Source: Pseudomonadota bacterium (GTDB lineage Bacteria; Pseudomonadota; Alphaproteobacteria; SP197). Taken from it: a stretch of DNA of 64,000 nt. Below, piece by piece: positions 8,977-16,706 of the stretch; within the stretch, counting starts at the first letter, position 1; each line of letters begins with the position of its first letter. Position numbers and translations under genes: made by a program. Where the stretch lies: positions 62,001-126,000 of the forward strand of contig JBCCIS010000009.1 of assembly GCA_039028155.1 (NCBI GenBank), read 5' to 3'. Under the pieces are notes generated by a model, which saw only the letters and a program-made list of their open reading frames with translations, was not told the DNA's origin and ran no database searches.

Positions 8977-8990
8977 ACCTGCATTATGGA
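8977..8990 (+). repeat. 14-bp direct repeat, left copy
   Basis: acctgcattatgga, repeated exactly at 9685-9698. The two copies bracket the 0.7-kb segment that carries the transposase remnant. This may mark an insertion or recombination event, but 14 bp is long for an IS3-type target duplication. Confidence 0.5.
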
Positions 8991-9191
8991 GACTGGCGGT
9001 GCGGGCAGTCTGCTGCGAACCCGTCTCCGCTGGGATTTCCCGGTTAGCAGGGAAAGTACAGGGAAATTTTGCAATTTCTGGTGTTTTCTGGGCTTCTCTC
9101 CGCTGTTACCGCAGTGTTTTCAACCGCTTAGAGGCAAATTCCCTGCGTATCGGAACAGAGAATTTTTTCGACCGAACAGGGAAGTAATTCA
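8988..9191. other. Non-coding decayed segment with tRNA-3'-end similarity and GGGAA/TTCCC repeats
   Basis: From 8988 the DNA resembles the 3' end of the tRNA-Ser at 16087-16119: ggaga.tggcgg matches 11 of 12 bases, and cgaacccg recurs at 9016-9023. It continues as AT-richer sequence full of gggaa and ttccc words (for example 9037-9066 and 9140-9183). From memory, similar GGGAA-rich stretches occur near transposase fragments in other alphaproteobacteria. No convincing gene is seen from 8868 to 9191. Confidence 0.45.
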
Positions 9192-9396
9192 GCACGGATA
9201 CTGCGAAAGCTTCAATGCGCGGCTCAGGGATGAGCTCCTAAATGGTGAGATCTTCTACTCGCTGAAGGAAGCCCAGATCATCATCGAAAGCTGGAGGAAA
9301 CACTACAATACCAAGCGACCCCACAGTGCATTGGGCTACCGCCCACCGACACCTGAGACCATCGTCCTGATGGGACAAAGGCCAGTCATGCACTAA
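9192..9396 (+). pseudogene. IS3-family transposase (integrase core), C-terminal remnant
   Basis: About 67 codons encode the C-terminal end of an IS3-type DDE transposase: GYCESFNARLRDELLNGEIF, then a SWRKHYNTKRPHSALGYRPP tail. The Glu of ESFN is the last acid of the DDE triad; the two catalytic Asp residues and the whole N-terminal part are missing. The homology begins abruptly at about 9192, where unrelated GGGAA-rich sequence abuts it. The downstream sequence to about 9432 looks like the natural right end of such an element. It cannot transpose by itself and is a scar marking the left side of an accessory region. Confidence 0.85.
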
Positions 9397-9448
9397 CATT
9401 CAAATCGGACCACTCAGGTGGGGCTGATCAGGCCATCTCCGGACGCTT

Positions 9449-9685
9449 ATGCCACCGGACCAAGTGCGTCCGGCGGCGCGCATGCTGTGCATGCAATCCC
9501 ACGGAATCTGGCTGCGTTGCGCCCTGGATACCGACGGCATCACACGCGATGAAGCGTGTGCACAGCTCCTTGGATTGCTGAACCTGCTGCTTAACGAGGA
9601 GCAGCTCATCACGCCCATGTCCGCAGCGGACTACGTCGGGTTTCAGATCCTTCGATCGCCGGGCGCGGCAACCATGGCGCCATGA
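9449..9685 (+). pseudogene. Possible TetR/BetI-like regulator, C-terminal remnant
   Basis: A 78-codon frame starts within 20 bases of the apparent IS right end. The middle (GIWLRCALDTDGITRDEACAQ) resembles the C-terminal ligand-binding helices of BetI-type TetR regulators, which have a G-L-W-L-R core. There is no helix-turn-helix domain in any frame upstream, so if real it is 5'-truncated, perhaps by the IS. The resemblance is short and could be chance. Confidence 0.3.
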
Positions 9686-9698
9686 CCTGCATTATGGA
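9685..9698 (+). repeat. 14-bp direct repeat, right copy
   Basis: Second copy of acctgcattatgga (first at 8977-8990). It is followed at once by a strong Shine-Dalgarno-like ggaggtga. Confidence 0.5.
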
Positions 9699-9714
9699 AA
9701 GGAGGTGACCGGTT

Positions 9715-9762
9715 ATGGCGGAGGGAGCATCCGTCGAACGATTCCTATTTCTGGATGAATAA
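9715..9762 (+). CDS. Possible 15-residue leader or mini-protein
   Basis: ATG 9715 opens a 15-codon frame (MAEGASVERFLFLDE) ending in TAA. ggaggtga at 9701-9708, 6 bases upstream, is an eight-base match to the 16S anti-Shine-Dalgarno. The frame lies in the AT-richer leader of the methyltransferase gene, 114 bases before its start. It may be a leader peptide or a decayed gene start. Only the ribosome site supports it. Confidence 0.3.
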   Translation: MAEGASVERFLFLDE

Positions 9763-9875
9763 CAACAATAATCAACACGTACTTGGAAAACATACCACCT
9801 AAAACACCGCGCCAATCGCCACTTTGGGGGTGGTACAATCGGTTCCATTCCACTTCATCACAAAGGAAACAGCAC

Positions 9876-10634
9876 ATGCCCATTTACCAAGGCTCGGCGC
9901 CGGGCATTTTTGGTCACCTCTGGGGAGATGGGTTCATGTCGCCCGGTGGCGAGAGAAACCGGGCGATGCTTTTTGGTGATCGCGAAATCAAAGGAAAACG
10001 GCTGCTGGACATCGGTTGCGGGGGCGGTGGCCCCGGTCTCAAGCTGGTCGAGGAACGTGGCGTGGAGCTGGTCGGCATCGACGCCGAGCCCTTAATGGTA
10101 GAGGGCGCCCGACGACGGGCTAAGGAGCGCGGGCTCGCGGGTCGCGCCGAGTTTCATCTGGTGGAACCTGGGCCGTTTGGTTTTGCCGACAGCTCTTTCG
10201 ACATCACCATGAACAACGGCGGTGCCCTGATGTACACCGAAGACAAGCTCTCCATGATCAAGGAGTGTTATCGGGTGCTTAAACCGGGCGGTCTGATTGC
10301 TTGTTACGACTGGATGTCGCGTGAGGTCGAGCAAAGCGAGGACTTCGCGTCGGTGGTCGGGGATAAGGTCTTCCTGATGCCGCTCGAGCACCACGGCGAG
10401 CTCTTACGCGAGGCCGGTTTTATCGACGTCGAGCTCACCGATGACGCCGACTGGTACCGTGAAGAGGTCAAGGAGGAATGCCGCAAGCTTCGCGAGGACT
10501 CCAGGGATGAGCTCTGCGAGCGGTTCGGCGAGGAGGTAGTCGATGACTTCATCAACTTGTGGACAGATATAGCCCGGATTTCCGGGAGCGGTGAGCTTTG
10601 TCCGGCCTACTTCCACGCCACCAAACCCTCCTGA
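9876..10634 (+). CDS. Class I SAM-dependent methyltransferase
   Basis: 252 residues from ATG 9876, with aaagga 9-14 bases upstream; an in-frame ATG at 9783 lacks a ribosome site. Motif I is LLDIGCGGGGPG (about residues 43-54), the acidic strand-2 end is VGIDAEP, then FADSSFDITMNNGG (motif II region) and ECYRVLKPGGLIACYD (motif III). The core resembles small-molecule N-methyltransferases of the sarcosine/dimethylglycine or phosphoethanolamine type, but no substrate residue can be named. The Glu-rich C-terminal part (residues 185-230) is probably the cap. It is the first intact gene of the accessory island. Confidence 0.8.
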   Translation: MPIYQGSAPGIFGHLWGDGFMSPGGERNRAMLFGDREIKGKRLLDIGCGGGGPGLKLVEERGVELVGIDAEPLMVEGARRRAKERGLAGRAEFHLVEPGPFGFADSSFDITMNNGGALMYTEDKLSMIKECYRVLKPGGLIACYDWMSREVEQSEDFASVVGDKVFLMPLEHHGELLREAGFIDVELTDDADWYREEVKEECRKLREDSRDELCERFGEEVVDDFINLWTDIARISGSGELCPAYFHATKPS

Positions 10635-10748
10635 ACCGGATGGTCAGAAAGAGGAAGTATGCGCGGCAGAACGCCGCCAGGCTCTAGCCTTAGGGTATGA
10701 TTGGCGGACAGCGTCTAAGCTTGGTCAATTCTTTTTTGGGAGCGGGTC

Positions 10749-11234
10749 ATGGAAGAAGGCAGCAAATCTGCAACCGGTGGCTGTCAATGCGGCGCCGTTC
10801 GATTCGAAGCCTGCCGACGTCTCACCGGTGCTTTCATTTGTCACTGCCGCATGTGTCAGCGCGCGACTGGCAGCGCATTCTCCGCCACCACGCTATACCC
10901 ACGCGACGCGGTCAAGCTGACGGGCGAGATTCGATGGTATGCCTCCTCGGATATAGCGGACAGAGGGTTTTGCCCCAACTGCGGCACATCAGTCGTGATC
11001 CGCTACCACCCTCCGGCGTGGAGCGGGTGGTATGCGATTTCGGTGACAACCCATGACGATCCGGAGTCGATTCCGGCCGAGGCCCACACGGGGGTTGAAA
11101 GCAAACTCTCGTGGCTCAACGTCGATGACGGCCTGCCGTGCATGACCTACCCCGAAACCTTCCTTGAGGACATCGGGGCGGATGACAACAAGATCTTCCA
11201 CCTGGCCAACGAGTTGGGTACGCGCGATCCGTGA
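10749..11234 (+). CDS. GFA family protein (glutathione-dependent formaldehyde-activating enzyme / CENP-V-like)
   Basis: 161 residues with the zinc-binding cysteines of the GFA fold: GGCQCGAVRF near the N-terminus, then ICHCRMCQRATG, then GFCPNCGTSV. Despite the family name, most members lack proven formaldehyde activity, and many bind glutathione adducts or have unknown roles. If the flanking methyltransferase or oxygenase releases a one-carbon or reactive aldehyde product, a detoxifying role would fit, but this is inference. The domain is full length. Confidence 0.85.
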   Translation: MEEGSKSATGGCQCGAVRFEACRRLTGAFICHCRMCQRATGSAFSATTLYPRDAVKLTGEIRWYASSDIADRGFCPNCGTSVVIRYHPPAWSGWYAISVTTHDDPESIPAEAHTGVESKLSWLNVDDGLPCMTYPETFLEDIGADDNKIFHLANELGTRDP

Positions 11235-11271
11235 GTCCGATCTCACGCGTGAGAGTAAGCTCGGTTCCGGG

Positions 11272-12546
11272 TCAGAAGAAGACGTAGGCCCGAACTATCA
11301 CGTTCTTACGACACGGCGCATCATCGGGCGCTGTGGGATCCTTGGCCGCGGTGTGGAAGGACCAGCGCGAAACCGACCCGTCGGTCACCGAGTCATAACA
11401 CTTGAGCATTGAAACCTCGGTTGGGGTCTGCTGGGGCAACCAATACCACTCGTGCTCGGCCCGATAGGTGAACCGCGTGGTTTCGCCCACCCGGTCGTCG
11501 TAGATGCGGTAGTCGGTGATGTAAGGCTGGTCGGCGAACGAAGGCCAGGCACAGAGAACAAACGGCCACTGCTGCACCGTCTCCATTGGCTTGGCCAGAT
11601 TGAGCGACATGAATCGCCGCGACATTTTTTCGTCGGCTTGCGCCTCCGTGTAGTGCTGTTCACGGCCGAAATTGCGCAGGTTGCGCGTCAATAGCTCGCG
11701 GCAGCGCACCCGGCCGCTGTTGTCGTTCAGGTCGTTGTGCACCAGATTGATGTATTCGGTCGTGACCCCCGGATCTTTGTTGTCTTGATCCTCTACCGCC
11801 ACTCGGTCACTGCCGTACGCACTGTCGAACACGTCGTGGTTGAAAACGAGGGCATCGGTGGCACCGGGGAAGAAGTCGAGTAGCAGCTGCTCCATTTCCG
11901 GGTAGAAAACGCACCGCACCTCGGCCGCGTCGTAGAAGTTGTTACATTTGGACTCGCAGTGCGCCAACGACACGCCGAGCTTGTCCATCGACTCAGCGCC
12001 GTAAGGCGACAGCCCCGGGTGATAGTCCTCGATACGCCTCGCGTCGCGCACCACCTGCGGGAAGTAGAGGCATTGCCGTTCGTAGTTATCTTCGTCCTCG
12101 GACAGTGCCTGCACCTCGGCAGCGCGCGCCGGGTCCCGCCACGCGGCGTGTGACGAAACCAGGCTAAAGGTGGGCTGCTCGAATACCGTGTAACGAAACG
12201 GCATGACAAGACCGCCCTCGGACGCGTTCATGTTGTTTGTCCGAATGTGCGCCACACACTCGTCGTAGGTGCGAAAACCCTCGCCGTACTGAGTTGCAAT
12301 TGGGCCCGGCGGTGCGTTGCTGATGCTCTCTATCAACCGTTGCGCCGCGCCCTCGGCCGCCTGACTCAAACCCTCCTCGATCGCCGCCGTCGTTCCGCCA
12401 TCGCCGTTTTGATCAAACGCCATGAAGGACAAACCGCCGTTAGCGGCAATGGGCGGAGGTTGGCCCTCGGTGAGCTGCAGGGTGGGGACATAAACTGACG
12501 GTGACGGTGTATCGGTTTCCGCAGACTGTTTCACGAGCGGGTCCAA
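11272..12546 (-). CDS. CmcJ/NvfI-like oxidoreductase (AsaB / GA4-desaturase family)
   Basis: 424 residues from a TTG start, selected because ggagg (12559-12555) lies 8 bases upstream and no ATG fits. The C-terminal 250 residues show the family pattern: VFNHDVFDSA, VHNDLNDNSG (about residue 272), SLNLAKPMETVQQWPFVLC, an HEWYWLPQQTPTEVSMLKCYDS stretch given here only by its key H, W and K-Y-D-S residues, and SFHTAAKDP near the end. Known members include CmcJ of cephamycin biosynthesis and fungal non-haem iron hydroxylases or desaturases. The N-terminal 80 residues are low-complexity and unrecognised. It is divergent from the CoA-transferase gene across a 249-bp spacer. Substrate unknown. Confidence 0.75.
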   Translation of the reverse strand: MDPLVKQSAETDTPSPSVYVPTLQLTEGQPPPIAANGGLSFMAFDQNGDGGTTAAIEEGLSQAAEGAAQRLIESISNAPPGPIATQYGEGFRTYDECVAHIRTNNMNASEGGLVMPFRYTVFEQPTFSLVSSHAAWRDPARAAEVQALSEDEDNYERQCLYFPQVVRDARRIEDYHPGLSPYGAESMDKLGVSLAHCESKCNNFYDAAEVRCVFYPEMEQLLLDFFPGATDALVFNHDVFDSAYGSDRVAVEDQDNKDPGVTTEYINLVHNDLNDNSGRVRCRELLTRNLRNFGREQHYTEAQADEKMSRRFMSLNLAKPMETVQQWPFVLCAWPSFADQPYITDYRIYDDRVGETTRFTYRAEHEWYWLPQQTPTEVSMLKCYDSVTDGSVSRWSFHTAAKDPTAPDDAPCRKNVIVRAYVFF

Positions 12547-12795
12547 TTGGTGAACCTCCAGGCAGCCTTCTATTAGCTCGCCGCGATACTACTCCACGGG
12601 CGCCCAAAGCGCTATGACCTGTAGCTCATCCTGTGCACCGCGGTGGTACAGGTGCACCTGATCACCTTACCTTGGTCTACACAGACGTCCGACGTCTTAC
12701 CATTTTGTGACCAATTGTAGCCGGGCGTACACGATTGAGCAGGACCCAGATTGTCATCTAAAGTGCGCTAAAGTCTTGTCCAGTCGAGGTAGAAA
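12547..12795. promoter_or_regulatory. Divergent promoter region with two adjacent 10-bp palindromes
   Basis: The 249-bp gap separates two divergent genes. It contains caccgcggtg (12636-12645) and aggtgcacct (12650-12659), perfect 10-bp palindromes 4 bases apart, with an outer cctgt/acagg pair. This looks like an operator for a dimeric regulator. The sequence from 12660 to 12730 is AT-richer and could hold the promoters. No -10/-35 pair was assigned. Confidence 0.35.
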
Positions 12796-15225
12796 GTGCT
12801 GACGCCTTACCGGGTGCTCGATTTTACCGACGAGCGTGGCGAGCTCGCCGGCATGGTTCTGGGCGATCTCGGGGCCGACGTAATTCGCATCGAGCCTCCC
12901 AAAGGGAGTGCCGCGCGCCGCGGCGGACTGGTAGTTGGCAAGGGCGCGCGTGCGGGTGAAAGCATCCAGTTCATTGCTTACAACCGGAACAAACGTTCTG
13001 TTGCGCTGACGCTGTCTGAGCCCCGGGACCGAGGTTCACTAATCTCGCTCGTAAAGAGCGCCCATGTCATTTTCGAGAGCTTCCCTGACGGCGAGCTCGC
13101 GCGGCACGGTATCGGCTTCGATACGTTGAGGGAGTGGAATCCGGACATTGTCCTGGTGCGAATCAGTGCATTTGGTGTCGACGGCCCGCACGCGGGCCAC
13201 GCCGCATCCGATCTCACCATTGCCGCGATGAGCGGCAGCGTTTCGGTGCAGGGAACTCCCAGCCGGGCTCCGGTACGAGTGTCGGCCCCGCAGAGCTGGC
13301 GTCATGCCGGCGCCTGGGGGGCGACGGCGGCGATGATCGCGCTGGCCGCGGTCGCCCACGGCTCCGGCGCGCAACATGTCGACGTGTCGGCCCAGGAAGC
13401 GATGACCTGGACCATGATGGATCAGCTAGCCGCGGCCGCGCACGGGTTACCCCGGCGCGAGCGCATCGGGTCATCTTTTGCGCACGCTGGGGTAACGTAT
13501 CAATCTATTTTCCCCTGCCGTGACGGCTACGTCACTCTCTCGCCCGGCAGCTCGGAGATGGCCCCGTTAATCAATTGGCTGGTGGAAGAAGAGCTGCTCG
13601 ATGCGTCTTGTCGAGAAAAGGACTTTGCGTCGCCGCTCGAGAGCCCGCGGGAAGGCCAGGAGAACTTCCCTCTGGCGTTGTTGCTCGAGAAAGGGGCCGA
13701 GCTGGTTGCGCGTTACGATCGCGAAGAGCTGATGCAGGCCTACATAGAGCGCGGGGTTAGGACCGCGCCCCTCAATGGACCGCGCGAGCTGCTCGGATTT
13801 CACCATCTGGCGGAGCGCGAGTATTGGATAACTCAGTCTCTCGGCGAGGCTCACGAGGCGCGCGCGCCGGGTCCATTTGTGCGCTCCAGTCGGTTTGCGT
13901 TCAGCCAGCATTGCCCAGCCCCGCGCATTGGGGAGCATGCGGAAACGATCTGCCAGTCGTCACCCATCGTCGCTGAGAGAAGGCAGGGAGCCCGCGCGCG
14001 TCTGCCTTTCCATGGCGTTCGGATTGCCGACTTCACCTGGGCGGTGGCGGGACCCACGATTACCAAGATTCTCGCCGATCAGGGCGCCGAGGTGATTCGC
14101 ATCGAGTCGTTCTCGCGTCCCGATGTGCTGCGTTGGTTGCCGCCCTACCTGGATGACATCGAGGGAGCAGATCGATCGCATGCATGGGCGCAATGGAACA
14201 CCGGTAAACGCAGCATTGCGTTAAATCTCAAAACCGAGGGCGGGGCGGCACTGGCCCGCCGCTTGATCGCCTGGGCCGATGTGGTGGTGGAGAACTTCAG
14301 CCCCGGCACCATGGACAGGCTTGGGCTTGGCTACGACACGGTGCAAGCGATCAACCCGCGTGCGGTGATGCTGAGCAGCACCCTCATGGGCCAGACCGGC
14401 TGCGGCGCGCATATCGGCGGCTGGGGTAATCAAGCTGCCTCAATCGCCGGGTTTTACGAGCTCACGGGCTGGCCGGACCTGCCGCCGGATGGGCCCTACT
14501 TCGCCCACACCGATGTCATTGCACCGATGTTCGGGGCCTGCGCTCTGATGGCGGCCATCGATCATCAGCGTCGTACGGGGGAAGGGCAGTACCTGGATGC
14601 GAGCCAGCTCGAGGCCGCCCTGCATTTTCTCGCCCCCGAGCTCCTCGCGCATCAAACCAACAAAACCACGTTCACTCGGCTTGGTAATAGGCATCTGCTC
14701 CACGCCCCGCAGGGGATCTATCCCTGCCATGGCGAGCCCGCGTGGTGTGCCATCGCCATCGACACCGACGAGCAGTGGCGATGTTTGCGTGAAGTGCTGG
14801 GCGATCCACCATGGTCGGCCGAGCCCGGCCTCGTGACGGCCGCGGGCCGCCAGCAACGTCACGACGAGATAGACCGCCATCTCACCGGTTGGACCCGCGA
14901 GCTGCCCGCTCGGGAGGTGATGGATCGGCTGCAGAAAGCAGGGGTCCCCTGTGGTGTGGTGCAGGGCACCGACGATCTCAAAGACGATCCGCAGTACCGG
15001 CATCGTCGATTCTTCCATACGCACCGGCACACCTTGCACGGAGAGGCGTGGTACGCCGCGTACCCGTTTCACATCCAAGGCGAGCCGCAGACGACACGCT
15101 TTGCCGCGCCCTGTATCGGTGAGCACAGCACCGAAGTCATGTGCGATGTTCTCGGAATGGACGCATCGGAGATAGCGCAAGCCCAACGAGACGGGGCGGT
15201 GGAGACCGGCCCGGATCAATGGTAG
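12796..15225 (+). CDS. Tandem CaiB/BaiF (family III) CoA-transferase fusion
   Basis: 809 residues from GTG 12796 (gagg about 7 bases upstream). Two complete family III domains are fused. Domain 1 (about 1-390) has VLDFTDERGELAGMVLGDLG, ADVIRIEPP and FIAYNRNKRSVAL. Domain 2 (about 405-800) has RIADFTWAVAGP, AEVIRIESF, WNTGKRSIALNL and TGEGQYLDAS. The catalytic Asp of this family appears in domain 2 as HTDVIAP (D573). In domain 1 the equivalent stretch reads SWRHAGAWG (about 168-176) with no Asp, so that half may be non-catalytic. Family enzymes move CoA between carboxylic acids. By context it would activate the substrate of the CmcJ-like enzyme, which is inference. Confidence 0.85.
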   Translation: MLTPYRVLDFTDERGELAGMVLGDLGADVIRIEPPKGSAARRGGLVVGKGARAGESIQFIAYNRNKRSVALTLSEPRDRGSLISLVKSAHVIFESFPDGELARHGIGFDTLREWNPDIVLVRISAFGVDGPHAGHAASDLTIAAMSGSVSVQGTPSRAPVRVSAPQSWRHAGAWGATAAMIALAAVAHGSGAQHVDVSAQEAMTWTMMDQLAAAAHGLPRRERIGSSFAHAGVTYQSIFPCRDGYVTLSPGSSEMAPLINWLVEEELLDASCREKDFASPLESPREGQENFPLALLLEKGAELVARYDREELMQAYIERGVRTAPLNGPRELLGFHHLAEREYWITQSLGEAHEARAPGPFVRSSRFAFSQHCPAPRIGEHAETICQSSPIVAERRQGARARLPFHGVRIADFTWAVAGPTITKILADQGAEVIRIESFSRPDVLRWLPPYLDDIEGADRSHAWAQWNTGKRSIALNLKTEGGAALARRLIAWADVVVENFSPGTMDRLGLGYDTVQAINPRAVMLSSTLMGQTGCGAHIGGWGNQAASIAGFYELTGWPDLPPDGPYFAHTDVIAPMFGACALMAAIDHQRRTGEGQYLDASQLEAALHFLAPELLAHQTNKTTFTRLGNRHLLHAPQGIYPCHGEPAWCAIAIDTDEQWRCLREVLGDPPWSAEPGLVTAAGRQQRHDEIDRHLTGWTRELPAREVMDRLQKAGVPCGVVQGTDDLKDDPQYRHRRFFHTHRHTLHGEAWYAAYPFHIQGEPQTTRFAAPCIGEHSTEVMCDVLGMDASEIAQAQRDGAVETGPDQW

Positions 15226-15240
15226 CCAAGTTCGATCCCT

Positions 15241-15858
15241 GTGAAGACCCGCGATGCATCGCTTGCCACGACCGAGACGACCTACGATCGACTGGCTGAA
15301 CTCGCCGTTCGGTGGAACTCGCTAGGTCACCACGATCAGCGCCTCTTCCTGAAGCGTTTGGTATCGCGCGTCACTGTTGCCAGCGAACATGTGGAGATCC
15401 ATGTCCATCCCGACGCTATTGTTGATGTCGGTCGACAAGGCGACGACGGGTTCCTTGATCGAAGTCCCGACCTCCAGAATCAGACCAAACCGCTGGTTCT
15501 GACAGTGCCAGCATGCCTGGCACGACGCGGTAGGGAGCTCAAACTCATGCTCGGTGGTGAAGAGGCAGAGGACAACGAACCGGATCGCGATCTCGTCGCC
15601 GCCGTGGCACGCGCCCATCACTGGCTCGATCTCCTAGTGACGAGCAAGGTCGGGTCAATTCGAGATCTCGCTCGCAACGAGAAGAAGTTGGAACGCCATA
15701 TCGGGCAGCATCCGAGGCTAGCGTTCCTTGCTTCCGATATCGTCGAGGCCATACTCGACGGCCGGCAACTGGGATCGCTAACCGTCCGTCAACTTATCAG
15801 GACGGACCCGCCACTCGAGTGGGGTGAGCAACGTCGACTGCTTGGGTTTACGGCCTGA
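15241..15858 (+). pseudogene. Large serine recombinase, C-terminal remnant
   Basis: 205 codons encode only the C-terminal part of a Pin-like/large serine recombinase: RWNSLGHHDQRLFLKRLVSR, the LARRGRELKLML strand, VARAHHWLDLLVTSKVGSIR, then RLAFLASDIVEAILDGRQ and a final EQRRLLGF. The catalytic N-terminal resolvase domain (with its Ser and Arg residues) is absent and the frame begins 15 bases after the CoA-transferase stop, so the gene was cut at that junction. It lies 235 bases from the 3' end of tRNA-Ser, a common integration target, and probably marks an old integration. Confidence 0.8.
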
Positions 15859-16092
15859 GACAGGTCGGTGCTCTGCGCCTTCCGCCCGAGTTCACTAGAC
15901 TCGATGCCACAAAGTCCCCCCAGAATAAGGCCTGTCGGAGAATGTCTGGAGAGGTCGAAGACAGCCGCGATGATACCGCTCTCTGCAACGACCTGACGTG
16001 ATCACCCAGAGGGCGCGAACGCCCGGCTACTGGGCGGGACACAGGCGCTCACACTTATGGAGAAAACCGTTCCATATCATGTAGTTGGAGAG

Positions 16093-16182
16093 TGGCGGAG
16101 GGAGCGGGATTCGAACCCGCGAGGGGCTTACACCCCAACACGCTTTCCAGGCGTGCGCCTTAAACCACTCGGCCATCCCTCC
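16093..16182 (-). tRNA. tRNA-Ser (GGA anticodon)
   Basis: Read on the minus strand, the 90-nt gene starts GGAGGGATGGCCGAG, has the D-arm sequence GAGTGGTTTAAGGC, the anticodon loop CTGGAAA with GGA, a long variable arm (GTTGGGGTGTAAGCCCC), the T arm GGGTTCGAATCCC and an encoded CCA. The acceptor GGAGGGA pairs with TCCCTCC. The 3' end faces the serine recombinase remnant. Confidence 0.95.
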
Positions 16183-16313
16183 TCGAAGCCGCGAAACCTA
16201 CAAGCACGCCCGGATCGGCGCAAGCTAGCCGGAAACGGCTGAGTTCGCGGTCAATTCAGTGTAAACTGGAGGCCACCCGCCCATGACGGCCAACGCGGCC
16301 GGGAGCGCTCACT

Positions 16314-16619
16314 TTGCGACGTTTCATACGCTATCTTGGCCTGCTGCTGCTGGCCGTCGCCGTCGCCATCATCGTTGCCAATCTGTTTCAAGACGGCTGG
16401 CTTTCGCCGTCCATCGCGGAAGTCTGGGCTTCGATCGACGCCAACTCGCTGGTCGGCTTCGGCTCGCTGGTGGAAAACGAGATCGACCCCGATCTGTGGG
16501 TCGATTCCATCCTGCCTCTCCTGGGCCTCCCGGTATGGTCGCTTCCGGCGTTCTTCGGCGTCATCTTCGTGCTGATCGGCTCAGGCGGCCGGCGCAGACG
16601 CCTGTCGCCGGGCGGCTAG
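16314..16619 (+). CDS. Small two-TM membrane protein
   Basis: 101 residues from TTG 16314, with gggag at 16301-16305 giving normal spacing; an ATG at 16283 is in another frame. Two hydrophobic helices: about residues 5-23 (IRYLGLLLLAVAVAIIVANL) and about 68-90 (LLGLPVWSLPAFFGVIFVLI). A polar 40-residue loop lies between and a basic GGRRRRLSPGG tail follows. Similar short proteins are common in alphaproteobacteria and uncharacterised. Confidence 0.65.
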   Translation: MRRFIRYLGLLLLAVAVAIIVANLFQDGWLSPSIAEVWASIDANSLVGFGSLVENEIDPDLWVDSILPLLGLPVWSLPAFFGVIFVLIGSGGRRRRLSPGG

Positions 16620-16706
16620 AGCGGGTCACGATCGCCCAGAGTCACTCAGCGTCTCTGATCAATCGTGTGAACCCGCTCTCGGTCAACTGGTTTAGGCAGA
16701 CCGTGG

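Noticed and set aside
8999-9187. 62-codon frame in the GGGAA-rich segment
   Set aside because: Translation has no domain and the DNA is a repeat-rich decayed segment; not supported as a gene.
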